A stretch of DNA of 64,000 bases, from the NCBI GenBank assembly GCA_007258455.2, contig VDFB02047230.1, forward strand, positions 155,145,525-155,209,524. The letters run 5' to 3'. Shown in pieces: positions 11,260 through 23,304 of the stretch (the stretch's first letter is position 1; each line of letters starts with the position of its first letter). Made by a program: the position numbers and the translations under genes. Under the pieces are notes generated by a model. That model ran no database searches and was not told where the DNA came from. It saw only the letters and a list, made by a program, of their open reading frames with translations. The DNA comes from Sequoia sempervirens. Taxonomy: Eukaryota; Streptophyta; Pinopsida; Cupressales; Cupressaceae.

Positions 11260-12371
11260 TATTTAATGTAACCTAAACATGTAGAATTAGTTTTTTATGG
11301 TCTTAAAAGACAATTCATATGATTTCATGTTTTTCTATTTATATACTAAGCCAAACTATGTTTTGTTGTTTCTTTCTTCAAAATTATTTTGGCACTAGAA
11401 CTCTTGTAAATACCTTTATTTCGTTCCATATGGTTAAATTAATTTTATTTTTCTATTCATCATCCAAATTTTATTTAATATGCATTATCCATATTTTTAA
11501 ATAATTATTTTGAGGTGGCTCAATCTTGTCAATTTGGTTGTTTTAATGTGGGTACCAATAATATATTATTTTCCATGGATAAAACTACATACCGTCCAAT
11601 TCCTCAACATGCTTTCTTGAATTTTACATAAGTGCTTTCACAAGATGGCATAACTGAAAATATGCTCTCCTTTAATTATGACTACTACCCATATTTTATT
11701 CCTAATACACAATTGAACTTGTTGAAGTGGTCATTAAAGAAGTGGCAATTGAAAAGGTAGTTCCAACCAGTGAATTAGAAGTCACAAAAATTAGCTTCAT
11801 GTACCTTTTCAAGAGAAAAGTAGAGTTTGTTGGAGCATTGCAAACACAATGGTTGTAATTGAAGCTAAGCGAATTGAGAGAGAAACACAATTAAGTGGTG
11901 GTGCATTGAGAAAAACATTAAATTCCATTGAAAAGTGGAAAATTATTCAAGAATATTGCTTTGCTCGTGATGTTCATCACACAACCAACCAATCTTGAGA
12001 TCGTTGGGAACATATTCAACCTGATTACAAAAGAATCAAAGACTATGAATATAATATTCCATTTGGGCATGATAGTTAATGGAATATGACATGTCGAGAG
12101 AGGGTTGAAAAGAAACTTCCTACAAAGTAAATTCTTAAAATTTATGATGAAATGGAGACTGATTTGGTATTTAGATTGAGAAATCAAGTCGAGATATATC
12201 ACTATTGAATCTTCTAGTACAAGCTATGCATTTGATGAGAACAATCTTCCAAATGAAGATGAACCATTGCATGAACTTGAAACACCAAATATGGAAAGTC
12301 GTGACCAATCTAAAAGTGGTAATGAAAAGGACAAATAGTGCACAGGGAAAAAAATTCAATTTCCAATGCAA

Positions 12372-12388
12372 CAAGCATGAAGGATGTT
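12372..12388 (+). repeat. SINE target-site duplication, left
   Basis: caagcatgaaggatgtt, identical to 12568-12584. Confidence 0.9.
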
Positions 12389-12567
12389 GCCAATAGTGGC
12401 ATGGTGTGATGGTTAAGTTGTTGTGATAGTGTTCTTGCCATCATGGTTGAAACCCTGGCATTGGGGTGTAATTGTTGAGTATTTATGTTGGGGATTAGGT
12501 CCCTTGATTATGACCTCACTAGTTCATAGCTCCGGGTCAAAAGTGTTTAGCCCTCTAATAAAGTAAT
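12389..12567 (+). mobile_element. tRNA-derived SINE
   Basis: A 179-bp insertion flanked by a perfect 17-bp target duplication, caagcatgaaggatgtt (12372-12388 and 12568-12584). Its head carries a pol III box A (TGGTGTGATGG, 12402-12412) and, 32 bp on, a box B (GGTTGAAACC, 12445-12454), matching tRNA consensus apart from a CpG-type change. The tail ends 'aataaagtaat'. The paralogous site in copy B (about 34083-34100) has one copy of the target and no insertion, a clean empty site. SINEs are transcribed by RNA polymerase III and mobilised by LINE enzymes. Family not named. Confidence 0.9.
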
Positions 12568-12584
12568 CAAGCATGAAGGATGTT
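12568..12584 (+). repeat. SINE target-site duplication, right
   Basis: caagcatgaaggatgtt, identical to 12372-12388; sequence then continues 'attgttgacaacaatagg' as in copy B. Confidence 0.9.
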
Positions 12585-13525
12585 ATTGTTGACAACAATA
12601 GGTTGTTGATTTATACTTGACAAATGGTTTTAGAGGAGGGACACATGAAACACCATAAACAATGCATGAACAAGGATGATTTGAATGAAGGTTGTTGAAA
12701 CTTGAAGAGAAAAAATTAATGTCCAAATGAGCATGGTTTCAACACTAAACACTATTGGTCAATCAATGTTAAAAATTAACCAATGATTTGCAAAAGAAGA
12801 TTGATTTTGTATTTCTTATTGCAACATACAACTATAAAATTAAAAAATGTAAGATGTATAAATCTACTTTTGAAAAAGGGTCAAAGTATTGGTTTACTTC
12901 CAATGCTTATTAATCAAATTGCTACGACGCTATTAAATCTATAAATTTTACTATCATTATAGCCTATAATAATAGAATAAGCTATTGCAAATTCATTCCA
13001 CTATAGTACATCATTTTTTGATTCAATATCTCTATATGGCTTACCTCTTAATTTGTTGCATCAAAAAATCCATTTGATGTAAAATCATTATGGGATTTTG
13101 TGTGCTTGTAATAGTTGTACAATCTATTGAAAATTTTAGATAACCCTTGTTAGCTAATACTTTCCATCTTTTTCTTCCCATTTCTAATTATTTTGTAAAA
13201 GAGTTGTCACAAATTCTTTTAGCCATAAATTGGAGGCTATGTATGGTAAATTTGGTTGCGTCTACCATTTTTTTTGTATGTATTGATTCATACTGTTATA
13301 TTAAATTTTATTTAATTATATTTGTAATCGCACTATTTACAATTTATAATTAAAGCATAAACCTTGATTTTTAATTATTTAAGTACAATTCTTTTACTGA
13401 TTAATTTTAATTTTGCAGAATATGTGATGGATTCCAATAATAAAAAAAGGATATGAGTATTGTCAGAATGTCTTACAGTGACAACAAATAACATTGCAAG
13501 TTTGGTGTGATGTTGAATACTCAAC

Positions 13526-14640
13526 ATGAACATATTAAAGAAACATAAGAAAGAATCATCTCAAGATTTTCATCATTCAGATGATGAGGTAAAAGATGAA
13601 ATGGATTTGGAGTTGCATGTGATAGGTCGTGAACAACAAAGTTTACTCAATTTAGATTTTTCCACTTCCCAATGGGAAGCTAATGTTAGTGGTGAGTTGT
13701 ATATCAAGCCACATTCCTTGTATTGGTGTAACCATTACATTTTTTAAGTTAAATGTGATGACAAATGATTTTGTACTATCATTAGGTTACTAGATGCATT
13801 ATTTCAATTTCTATGTGAATCATTGTATGAAGATTTTAAGCAAGGTTATATACTTCTATCATTAGCAACACCTATCAAGAGTAGGGTTCTTCTAGTTGAG
13901 AAAAAGGTGGTTATTTCTATTTTAATATTGTCTTCTAAAAAATGTCTATGATTAACATAAGTGAACGTTTTGGGTGTGGAAAATCAATGGTTGCAAGAGT
14001 TGTAATGAATTTCATCAATGCTAATATGTGCATGTTAAATTTTTTGAAACTAAAATAAAATGGCCAAATGATCATTCAACACTTAAACTTTTCAAGCATG
14101 GATTTCGCAAAAAACAAGCCTTTCCAAATTGTTACAGTGGGGTTTTTGATGTAACTCATGTTGATTTTGAGCTACCACCTAATGAATATTTTTTTGATTG
14201 GTACAATCACAATCACAAATAGAGTGTGATAGTAATATGCACTTCATGGATATTTTTTATAAGTTGGTTTGGATCTATAAATGATACTAATATCCCAAGA
14301 AATTCTTCCTTCTTTAGGTTATGCAAAGGTGGAGAGAGGTTAAATAGAATTTCAGTTTTTATGGGTTCATCAATTATGAGAGAGTATAATGTTGGTGATG
14401 GTGGATTCATTACTACCATGGTTGATCACACCTTTTAGTAGAGATGAAACAAATAATCAAAGTTTATTTAACTTAAAAATATCTTCAACTCGTATTTATT
14501 GAGCATTCCTTTGGAAAGATAAAAGGTTTTTAGCGAATTTTAAATTAAAAAATTGGTCATCCAAATTTGCAAATGCTACTGAAAACTATTTTTATGTTTT
14601 GTATTTTGCATAATATAATGTTGAAAATTGAAGAAGAAGA
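13526..14640 (+). pseudogene. PIF/Harbinger DDE transposase, broken (copy A)
   Basis: Recognisable pieces in order: an acidic N-terminal region (13526-13747); 'SERFGCGKSMVARVVMNFIN' (about 13955-14015), the helix-turn-helix-like block; 'GVFDVTHVDFELPP' (about 14138-14180), holding the first catalytic Asp in the family's 'GAIDCTHI' position; 'GSINDTNIPRNSSFF' (about 14272-14315), the second Asp block; 'VGDGGF' (about 14393-14410); and a decayed third block where copy B still reads 'VVERTFGKLKG'. DDE_4 transposases cut and paste the element at TWA sites. Frameshifts separate the blocks and the Glu block is degraded, so the copy is inactive. Family call is firm; exact ends are not. Confidence 0.8.
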
Positions 14641-16510
14641 TAATGAAGCTAATTATCTTATGAGTATGAGAATAATATAGTAAAAAATGAAGCAATACCA
14701 GGGGATTATGTTGCAAGGTTAGCTCAAATATCTTTAATGAAGTTTGTCAATGGAAACAAAAATTTGTGCATCTTGACAGTTGAAGGTTGGATTTTGACCA
14801 AGACTCTTTGAAATATTCTTACTCATTTACTTGATTTTTGTCACCTATATTCTGGTTCTTTTTACAATAAGTCATGATTAGTTTTATAATATGCTAGTTT
14901 CCAAAAAATAATACATTTATTTAAATCAATTTTTATGGTTACTTCTGCACTATTGTTTTTTCATTCTTTCTTGTTGTGGCCTATGAGAGATTTTTGGTTT
15001 CTTCATTTCCTAATGCATTCCTTTATTTCTCATGAAGTATTATGTATAAGAAAGTATTTTATAAAAATATTTTAAGCACTAACAAAATGATCTTTAATAT
15101 TCAACATCATCTAACAAAGTCAATCAATTTATCTATAAGTGTGCAACTATGCATAAACTTGAAAAATCATTATTCTTTTCAACATCCCCATTACACATGT
15201 AAGTAAAATATGAAGCATATCTAGGATTTTGAGCAAATGCTTTAATTGTAGTAGCCTGGAAAATAGTGTAAAATTGAATGCAACCTCTACTAGCATCCTT
15301 TTTTCCCACAGAGGTTGAGAGCAATATATCAAATTTGAAAAGGATTTTTGGTAGAATTCAAAATTGTGTGGATAATGTGGAGGCTTAAACAAGGTGTATG
15401 TATTAAATAACAATTCCTCAAAAGAATCAAGGTCTTATGATATGCAATGCTTGTACAATTTGCACATCGTATTTTATCATATGGTCTTTATTTGTTGTTG
15501 AAACATTGGGAATGTAAGCTTAATTTTCACTATGGCAATACTACGGAACTTGGGTTTTTAAGCTTCGTTAATTTTACCATGCATTAAGGCTGTAGTAGTA
15601 GTGTCTCAATAGTCATGTTCAGTAATCATTGGTAAAAAATATTTTAAAATATCCACACACAAAAAATTGGTGCATGATGACTCAATTATCATTCTTATTC
15701 AATTGGTAACATTGAAAGGAATTAAATTAATACATTTGATTGTGAAACAATTGGTAATTTTACTCTTAAGAAATTCTAATTAATACATTGATTGTGAAAC
15801 AACTAGTAATTTTACTCTTTTGACTTTGAATCTACACCATTAGAATTCTTTTAACTATTATTTGTATCTCTTATACACTTTCATACAATTAATAAAATAT
15901 TTGATTGATCAACTAGCATTTATCTCGAGTTATAGCACACACCTCAAAATGTTTAAGTAATAAACTGAATTCCTACAAATTCAATCCAAATAACATGAAG
16001 TCAATGAAAATTCAATGTTGTGGCTGAATTCATGTTTTATTGTGTGAATTTCTTCATGAAGACTCTATCTATGATTAACTTTAATGGTAAAGAGTGACAC
16101 TTATGATGTTCCATTTTTTTTTGTTAGATTTAATGTTTTGATTTTTTTGTGTAATCAAATTAATTATAATTCTTTATGTCAAAATTAACCATCAACGAAT
16201 TCTCTGTCAATAATTCTTTGTCAAAATTAACAATGAATAATAATTAAATATAAAAATATACAGTTGAATTATGTTCTAAAACCATTTCAAAAATATACAT
16301 TTCAAAAAATAAATTTAAAATGACTGCTTAAGATAAGTAAAAATAAGTAGCAAAATTAAATATCCATGGAACCACCAACTCTACAAATTACTCCTAAAAA
16401 ATTTTGAATAATGACTAACAAAAATAAACTAAACAGCCACATGAAAACCCACCTTTACATTTAAAATACGTCATTAAAATAGAAACAAAACATAGTTAGA
16501 AAGGGTATAG
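14641..16510. other. 3' part of Harbinger copy A, non-coding
   Basis: Aligns with 35240-36990 in copy B, including 'tcaatgaaaattcaatgttgtggctgaattc' and the 'acaaaaataaactaa' stretch. No coding signal beyond the transposase tail. Confidence 0.55.
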
Positions 16511-17634
16511 TTTTCCCTTTAAAAAAACTTCATAATTCTATATGAACTTGATAATTTAATTGAATACTTAATACGCATCTAAATTAGTGTATCTTTTATG
16601 CATGTATAAAATTGTACTCTCTAATATATTAATTTATATGTACTTTTATATTGGTGTAACCCTTCATCTTCTAATGCAAGTGCTAGTGTAAATAAATTCA
16701 AACTATTATCCCATGTCCCCATGCGGCTGCTTAATCCCATCTTTTGCTTAAATTTAAGCAATTGGAGTGTTCCCATATAAATTTAAAATTTTGAGAAAAG
16801 GATAATTTAGAATCTTTTCCTATTTTAGTATAACAACTATTGTTTAGGAATTTAAAGTAAGTTGTGAAAAATAGGGGGCTAAAAATAAGCATGCTTATTG
16901 TGAAAAATATGAGGTAGCTTCATAAATTTCCTTCCCTCCTGTTTGTTTGCCTCCAATTCCTCCATCCACATTTTCCTTACAAAAATTATTATTAATATTA
17001 TAATGTTATCCATTCATGTAAATAAACATGCAACAAATTGTGATACATTGCAATAGCAAGGTACATAATTTCATGTGGAATTTTTTTTTTAATTTTATTG
17101 AAAATAATAAATTTGATTACAGTTCTTGTTTGAAATATCGTGTACAATGTTTTTGTATCTTTATCTATAACTATATGAACTTTACGAATGATTTTATAAA
17201 TTATGTATCTTCTTAGTTAAGTACTTTTAGAAGACTAGACTCCATTAGATAATTATAATAGCTTTTGTGAAATCTACAAAACTGGTAGTAAACTACTACA
17301 TTATGATGACAAGGGATTGCCCTACAATGAAATTCATAATGATCTAATGTCATTTTCTACTATTGAATCTAAGTCATATGTATAGAGCTTGGGTGAAGAG
17401 AAAAAGTAAATGACATCTGAAAAAAAAAATTGAGTATGTGGGACAACTATTAGTTTAAAAATAATTTTCACATTTTTCCTTTCATATTATTTAAATTATA
17501 TGATGACGAATTATCATGATCTAAAATATTGATAGAAAAAATTCAAACAATCAAATCCAAAAATTTCATTTCTTCCAAACACAAAAGTTAAACATTTTAT
17601 ATGTGAAATTTGTAGTTATTTTATAGAAGAATGT
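16511..17634. other. AT-rich flank, little recognised
   Basis: No domain recognised. About 48 plus-strand codons at 17239-17381 remain open ('EIYKTGSKLLHYDDKGLPYN' within), looking like a coding relic of unknown origin. Confidence 0.3.
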
Positions 17635-17907
17635 ATGATAAGGAATGGGAATCTGGGAGAGAGTTGGAGAGCCAAGAAGATACTAATTGGGAAGAAGTCC
17701 TCTCTCAACCGAAGAAAAAAGGAGAGATGTAAACAACATAATACTTTGAGTGGAGTTGTTACTAGAACTAGAGCTAAGGTGGATTGTGGTGCTACAAAGT
17801 ATAGCCAAGGAAGAAGATCAGGCAAATGGCCTAGAGAGCATGATAGCTTAGGACATAGCGGATGGTGTTCAAAAGGCCATTCCGAAGATTCTCCAATCCC
17901 TTGGTAA
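17635..17907 (+). pseudogene. Basic ORF1-tail-like frame upstream of LINE endonuclease
   Basis: Ninety codons rich in Lys, Arg and Ser, ending four bases before the endonuclease ATG. In plant L1-type LINEs the C-terminal end of ORF1 is basic and lies just upstream of ORF2, so this may be the remnant of a 5'-truncated ORF1. No RRM or CCHC zinc knuckle is visible. The assignment is positional. Confidence 0.35.
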
Positions 17908-17910
17908 GAT

Positions 17911-18660
17911 ATGAAGATTATGTCATGGAATATAAGAGGGCTTAATAGCCTTTATAAGAGGGATGTTTTGCACAATTTTGTTAGGGATCATAAATCAGAT
18001 ATTCTTCTCATAAAAGAAACTAAAATGTCAAAAGATAAGGTGGAGAAGATTAAAATGTTTCAAAACTATGGAATCCAAGGAAATAGTTCAGATGGTGCTT
18101 CAGAGGGAATTGCTACTTTTTGGAACTAGAACTTTATCAAAGGGGAACATTTTTTGGAGAGAATTACTTATGTGGCTACTAGATTCACACATATCAGAGA
18201 TAATTTTAGCTGGATTTAGTTGAATATCTATGCCCCTAATGGGAAAGGGGCCAGAAAATATTTTTGGAATGAGCTTACTACATTCTATAGGACTTTTGAT
18301 AATGATTCTTGGGTTGTTGTGGGAGACTTTAACACACCCCTTCTGAATGAAGAGAAATTTGGAGGTTCTCAGGTTAACTTGGAAAGTAAATCGGACCTCT
18401 TGGATTTCATCAATAACAAGGCGATGATTGATCTTGATTTGCAAGGAGCTTCCTACACTTGGTTGAATCGAAGAAATGGTAAGGACCTAATTCAAGTAAG
18501 ATTGGATAGTCTAACTTTATTTTTTGATCAGTGATTTATAAAATATTATTGTTCTCTTAAAGCCCTCTCTAGGGTGGGCTTTGATCACTTTCCTACAAGT
18601 TTTGTGGTGGACCCTATAAAGGAAAAGAGGAATAACCCCTTTGGATTTGAAAGAATGTGG
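17911..18660 (+). pseudogene. LINE ORF2: apurinic-like endonuclease domain
   Basis: Starts 'MKIMSWNIRGLNSLYKRDVL', the canonical N-terminus of plant LINE endonucleases, with 'LLIKETKM' (the catalytic Glu of 'QETK'), 'VVVGDFNTPLLNEEK' (Asp/Asn active-site motif), 'SYTWLNRR' and a degraded C-terminal 'FDHFP' in place of 'SDHxP'. This enzyme nicks target DNA for target-primed reverse transcription. Stops at about 18127 and 18534 break it, and the last His motif has lost its Ser. Overall length fits the family. Confidence 0.88.
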
Positions 18661-20500
18661 CTTTCCCATCCCCAAATTTTGAGGAAATCAGGAAATGGTG
18701 GAATATTGATGTCTCGGGCATTGCTATGTTCAGAATGGCCAAGAAACTGAGGGAAGTCAAACATAAATTAAGAATTTGGAAAAAAGAGTCCTTTGGAAAT
18801 ATCTTTGGTATAAATTCTGAACTTCAAATGGAGTTAGTGGAGATCCAGGATAAAATTCAGAGGGAAGGATACATAGATGATAATAGGGTAAAAGAAAATG
18901 AGTTGCTGGTGAAAATGCATGATATTATAGCCAAAGAGGAGGAGTTATGGAGGAAGAGATCTAGATCTTGTGGATTTTAGTTGGAGATACAAACACTAGG
19001 TACTTTCATTTGTTTGCCTCAAAACACAGGGCTGCCAACAAAATTTCTCACATAGAAGTTAATGGCAATAGGTTTGAGGAGGAAGATATCAAAAAGCAAG
19101 TTGTCCTCTTCTTTAACAACCTTCTCTTGGAAAATGGGGAAGTCAACCATATTGAGAAATATTTTCTATTAGAGGCCATTCCCAAGGTTGTTGGGATGGA
19201 AGATAATGCTAAGCTAGCTGCTATCACCGCCAGGGAGGAAATTATGAAAACAGTTTTTTCTTTTGAAGGAAACAAGGCCCCTGGCCCTGATGGGTTTCCT
19301 ATGTTCTTTTTCCAATGGTTTTGGGAGATTTTTGAAGAGGATGTTGTGAATGCTATTAAATAATTCTTTGGGTCTAGAATTCTTATTAAGGAATTAAATG
19401 CTACTTTTGTGGTCCTTTCTCCCAAGAAACCTAGGGCTATGGATTTTGAGGCTTTTAGGCCTATTAGTCTTTGCAACTCTTTCTATAAAATAATATCTAA
19501 GGTTTTGATGTCAAGGCTCCTCACTCTCCTTCCTTCGTTGATCTCCCTTCAATAGAATGATTTTGTTCCAGGAAGGAAAATTCTTGACTCTATAGTCACT
19601 ATTCATGAGAATATCCATTCACTAGTGGAATCTAAAATGGAAGGGTTTCTTCTTAAGCTGTATATCTCTAGTTCCTATGACCGAGTTGATTGGGAGTTTT
19701 TATTCAAAATTCTAAGGGTGTTTGGTTTTAGCAGCAAAGTTATTTAGATGGTGAATTAGTTGGTTACCACTATCTCTACATCCATTATTGTCAATGGTTC
19801 TCCTTCGAGATTCTTTCAGAATTCAAGAGGCCTAAGATAGGGTGATCCTATCTCACCTATCCTATTCACAATCATGGCTAAGAGCTTGGGAAGAAATCTT
19901 AAAAGATTGATTGAACAAAGGTCTCTTGTTGGTCTTCTAGACCTTCTTCTACTAATTTTATTTTTTCTCACCAATAGTTTGTTGATGAAAAAATGTTGAT
20001 TGGGAGATCTACTGTGACAGAGGCTAAGACTCTGAAAAAAATCTTGGACATGTATGAGAAGGTGACTGGGTAGATGGTCAACAGATAGAAGAGATTTTTT
20101 TACTTTTTTAATATTCCTGAGCATAGATAGAGCTTTGTTTACTTTTTTAATACTCATGTTTGCTAGAATCCTTGGTTGTAGAGTGGAATCCTTACCCTCT
20201 ACCTATCTCGGCTTACCTCTAAGCCATAAACCTCTGGAATCCTTTTGGTTTTTGTTGGATGATAGGTTTAGTAAGAAGTTAGCAGGGTGGAAAGGAGCTC
20301 TTATGAGTCAAGCAAGAAAAATTTAACTCCTCAAAACTTACCTTCAGAATCTCTCTGTTTATGCTTTAAGCCTTTCAAAATTCCTGCTAAATATGCGGAG
20401 GCCATTGAGAAGATCCAAAAAATATTCCTTTGGTCTGGTATTGACGAGAAAAAGAGGATGCCTCTAATAGGGTGGGATTTCATTTGCAGGATGGAATCCT
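18661..20500 (+). pseudogene. LINE ORF2: reverse transcriptase domain, inactive
   Basis: 'NKAPGPDGFPMFFFQ' (about 19270-19315) and 'FRPISLCNSFYKIISKVL' (about 19450-19510) are the standard plant LINE RT entry motifs. The first catalytic block reads 'LKLYISSSYDRVDW', with Tyr (TAT, 19661-19663) where Asp is required. The 'FADD' block reads 'FVDE' (19978-19989), losing the Asp pair. Numerous stops add to this. The domain once copied element RNA at the nick; this copy is certainly dead. Minus-strand frames over the region are shadows. Confidence 0.9.
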
Positions 20501-21540
20501 TGGGGGGTTAGGCTTTAGAAAAATTAGAATAATTAATAAGACTCTTCTTGCTAAACAAATTTGGAGATCCTTTTTGTTTGATGGAGAATGGAAAGATATA
20601 TTAAAAAATAAGTATATGACCAATTGTGAGTCTCTCAAAGCCTTGTTGGATTCTCCTATGTTGCCCTACGGTTCAACTTGTTGGAATGACATGATTGTTG
20701 GCAGGAATATTTTGGAATCAGGGGTTGGATGGCACATTAGAAGCAGAAATCTAGCCAAGTTCTGGGAGGACAAATGGATTTATAAGGATCCCCTAATCAA
20801 AATTGAAATATTCAATAGATGGGTTGAAATTTGCAAAGCAACTTTTGGTGAATATGTCAAAGATTATTGGTGTGAAGGAGGTTGGGTGGATTTGTGTCTA
20901 ATTAGCTAGGAGTTGGCTTTGATTCAATCTTCTTTGATGGTTGTTAGATTGGGACAAAACCAGTTGGATGATCTTCTTATCTGGATGGACAACCCTTTGG
21001 GTAACTACTCTGTTTCGTCGGTTGTATCTATGTTGTCCCTTTCTCAAGCCTCCCCTCTTTTCTGGTCTAAAGTGTGGATAAAACATTTGACTCATAAAGT
21101 CAACATTTTCTTCTAGATTCTACTTCAAACTAAGGCACTCACAGTGTATAAGGTGCTCACGGTGGATAATCTTTACAAATGAGGATTACAAATCCCCAAC
21201 AGATTTTACCTCTGCAAGAGTGAGCTGGAGTCAATAAACCATTTGTTTCTCCACTGTCTATTTGTTGCTACAATATGGGGAAAATTTATGGCTCTTTGGA
21301 ATATATCTTGGGTGTTCCCCTTATCTATTGAAGATTCCTTCTCACAATGGAAATCCCCATCTCAAAATCCTTTCATTCGAAGGTTATGGGCTTTTATTTT
21401 CCCCTTTGTAGCATGGGGAGTGTGGAAAGAACGTAATAACAAACTCTTCAAGGATAAGGAGATGTCGAAGACTAATATTTTTGAAAAAAAAAAAAAAGGC
21501 TAATAAAAGAAAACTTCAATGTTATTCCCCAAAAAGCTTT
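20501..21540 (+). pseudogene. LINE ORF2: C-terminal linker and zf-RVT region
   Basis: Reads as the typical post-RT segment of plant LINEs ('GLGFRKIRIINKTLLAKQIW', then a 'W..D.W' region), followed by a zf-RVT-like block near 21120-21275 with spaced Cys and His ('LCKSELESINHLFLHC'). A poly-A run at 21487-21498 disrupts the frame. The role of zf-RVT is unclear; it is often found between RT and RNase H. Confidence 0.8.
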
Positions 21541-22072
21541 TAATCTTGAGGCGGTGGTGTGCACTCCCTATGATCTAATGATAGCCAAGGAATGGAATAT
21601 CAAAACAGATGTGTCTAAGGCATCCAAGCTAGCTAAGAAAGATAGGGAGGGTGTGTGTTGGACCTTTCCACCAAACGGTTGGATTAAAGCCAACTTTGAT
21701 GGCGCTGCGAAGGGCAATTCAGGGATGGAAGGAAGTGGTGGCATGTTAAGGGATTCAAATGGTAACTTTTTGGAAGTTGTGGCCATTTCCCTAGGTTCTC
21801 AATCCAACCAGGTGGAGGAGGCTATATGAGTCTTTCAAGTTTTAAAATTAGCACAAAATTTGAATATAAAATATTTATGGCTTGAAGGGGACTCAAAAAA
21901 TATCATTGGCTGCATCCTAGGTAGGACCCCCCCTCTTGGTCTATTAAGAATTGGATTGAAGATGCTAAATCTATCTTAGATAAGTTTGAAAAAGTTAAAA
22001 TCTCTCACGTCTATAGGGAAGCTAAGAGCGTGGCGGATTATTTTGTGAATGAGGGGGTTAAGCGGGGAGGGT
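21541..22072 (+). pseudogene. LINE ORF2: RNase H domain
   Basis: 'GWIKANFDGAAKGNSG' (about 21680-21725) carries the first catalytic Asp. 'LGSQSNQVEEA' follows in the place of the usual 'A...AE..A', then 'LWLEGDSKNIIG' (about 21880-21905) with the next acidic residues, and 'HVYREAKSVADYFVNEG' (about 22010-22055), matching 'HV.RE.N..AD.LAN.G'. The domain would degrade the RNA strand of the hybrid. A TGA at about 21827-21829 and a gap around 21930 interrupt it. Confidence 0.88.
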
Positions 22073-22218
22073 GAACACATGGAAAAATTTCAAGGACTTG
22101 AGATATGAAGTAAGGGCCTTATTAGATTATGATGTTATGCATGGGAAAGAAGAAAATATTTCTAATGATGAGAGGGAAGAGGGCTAAGTACAACAAAATC
22201 AAGAGATTTGATGGGGCT

Positions 22219-23304
22219 ATGTTAAATAACTTAGCTGGCAAGAAAAAGTGGCACACTTTGTGGGTTCATTGGAATGGATGCATAAATTTGTAGCATGATT
22301 TCAACTCTAGTAGAGATTGCAGTGAGGTGCATACGAATATGGGGGGGATAGGAAAATAATCGAGCCAAAAAGCTATGAAATGCACATGAGGAATGCTAAG
22401 GTATGGAAATAGGTTGAGTGAGGTGGGTTGGCTCCATTCCTGGAAAAAATTCAAGGGCCTAATCCTAAGGCAACTGACTACTTTGAGAAGAATTGGAAAA
22501 ATGGAGAAATTATCCTCTTTGGGAGAAAGGTGAAACTAGATGAGAAAATCATATGAGAGGTGACTAGAATGTTGACTAAGGGCATGAAATTATTTCGTGA
22601 CAAAAGGTTTTTAGATGAGGCGGTAATCAAATTCCCAAATAAAGAAAAGGAGAAATTGAAAGTAGTCAAAGTCTCCAATAGCTATTTCGAAATTGACTCC
22701 ATCAAGGTGCTTTGGAGAAAAGTGATATGTATCATTATGGAGTACATCACCTTGGACGAGAGATTCACCAGGGTTTATGGTTATCATTTTTCTCTCAACC
22801 ACTTCTTCCATAAGGTATAGATTTCTTTTCCTCATTATTTGTTTTGTCCATTTAGCAATAGCCTTAAGGGCCACAAGAAAAATCCTAAGAGAAACCCTAT
22901 TTTACATTCTAGGCTTATTAGGTTAATCTATGAACATTTTCAAAGCTAGTCGGCCTTATCCAAACCAGTTGCCACCTCAGTGTCTGAGGACTATGATACA
23001 GACAGTAGCGGTTCAAGGAATCATTCTAAGCCTAACCTAGAGAGAATTGTAAAAGCCCCTCTGTCCCTTGTCCTTTCTGGAAAGAAAACCCAGCTTCGTA
23101 AACCCCAGCTCACAAAAGATAACCCTGAGAACTACCCTAGCTGCACGGCCCCTATAAAAAATCCCGCTCTCAAGGGTTCCCCTACCAAAAATTTGGTTTC
23201 CTACTCTGCAGACTCTGTGGAGGACAAAACTGAGGACCCTGAAGCTAGCAGAGACTTTGTTTCTACCCTCCCTACCTCTGACAGAGATGATGGAACTAGA
23301 TTCC
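22219..23304 (+). pseudogene. Gag-like unrecognised ORF, part 1
   Basis: Begins with an ATG at 22219 and 'KKKWHTLWVHWNGCI', and runs through frame changes to 'FTRVYGYHFSLNHFFH', then an acidic/Ser region ('SEDYDTDSSGS') and a basic Pro-rich tail. The protein breaks exactly at the ATTCC target of the 4.1-kb insertion. Its frame at the break resumes in frame at 27413, so the insertion split one frame. I do not recognise the family; a nucleic-acid-binding gag or ORF1-like role would be a guess from the basic, low-complexity tail. Its placement downstream of RNase H is unusual for a LINE. Confidence 0.55.
23300..23304 (+). repeat. Target-site duplication of solo LTR, left
   Basis: ATTCC, repeated exactly at 27408-27412. 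Confidence 0.8.

Larger units (their letters stand above)
11900..12810 (+). pseudogene. Myb/trihelix-like partner ORF of Harbinger copy A
   Basis: Across shifting plus-strand frames the sequence matches copy B, where 'YKKIRDYEHNIPYGHDSY' is readable, then an acidic linker ('DENNLPNEDEPLHE' here) and a Lys/Glu-rich helical C-terminus. This 'W...Y..I...E...PSG..SYW.M...ER' layout is typical of plant Myb/SANT-like proteins encoded beside PIF/Harbinger transposases, which bind element ends and assist transposition. Several frameshifts and stops, plus the 179-bp SINE, break the frame. Minus-strand open frames over the same bases are antisense shadows. Confidence 0.6.
11260..16510 (+). mobile_element. 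PIF/Harbinger-type DNA transposon, copy A (decayed)
   Basis: This segment is paralogous to 32965-36990. It contains, in order, a frame with the Myb/trihelix-like protein that accompanies PIF/Harbinger transposases, and a broken DDE transposase. Terminal inverted repeats and the 3-bp TWA target duplication could not be identified, so the limits are only where similarity between the two copies fades. A SINE sits inside the first frame region. Every reading frame is interrupted; the copy cannot be autonomous. The plus-strand order (DNA-binding protein, then transposase) fits known two-gene elements. Confidence 0.75.

Noticed and set aside
11260..16510. Terminal inverted repeats and TWA duplication for Harbinger copy A
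   Set aside because: No pair of matching ends was found by eye at the limits of similarity; not reported as features.
22560..22874. Overlapping plus and minus frames as two genes
   Set aside because: The plus frame continues the gag-like protein; the minus frame is a shadow.
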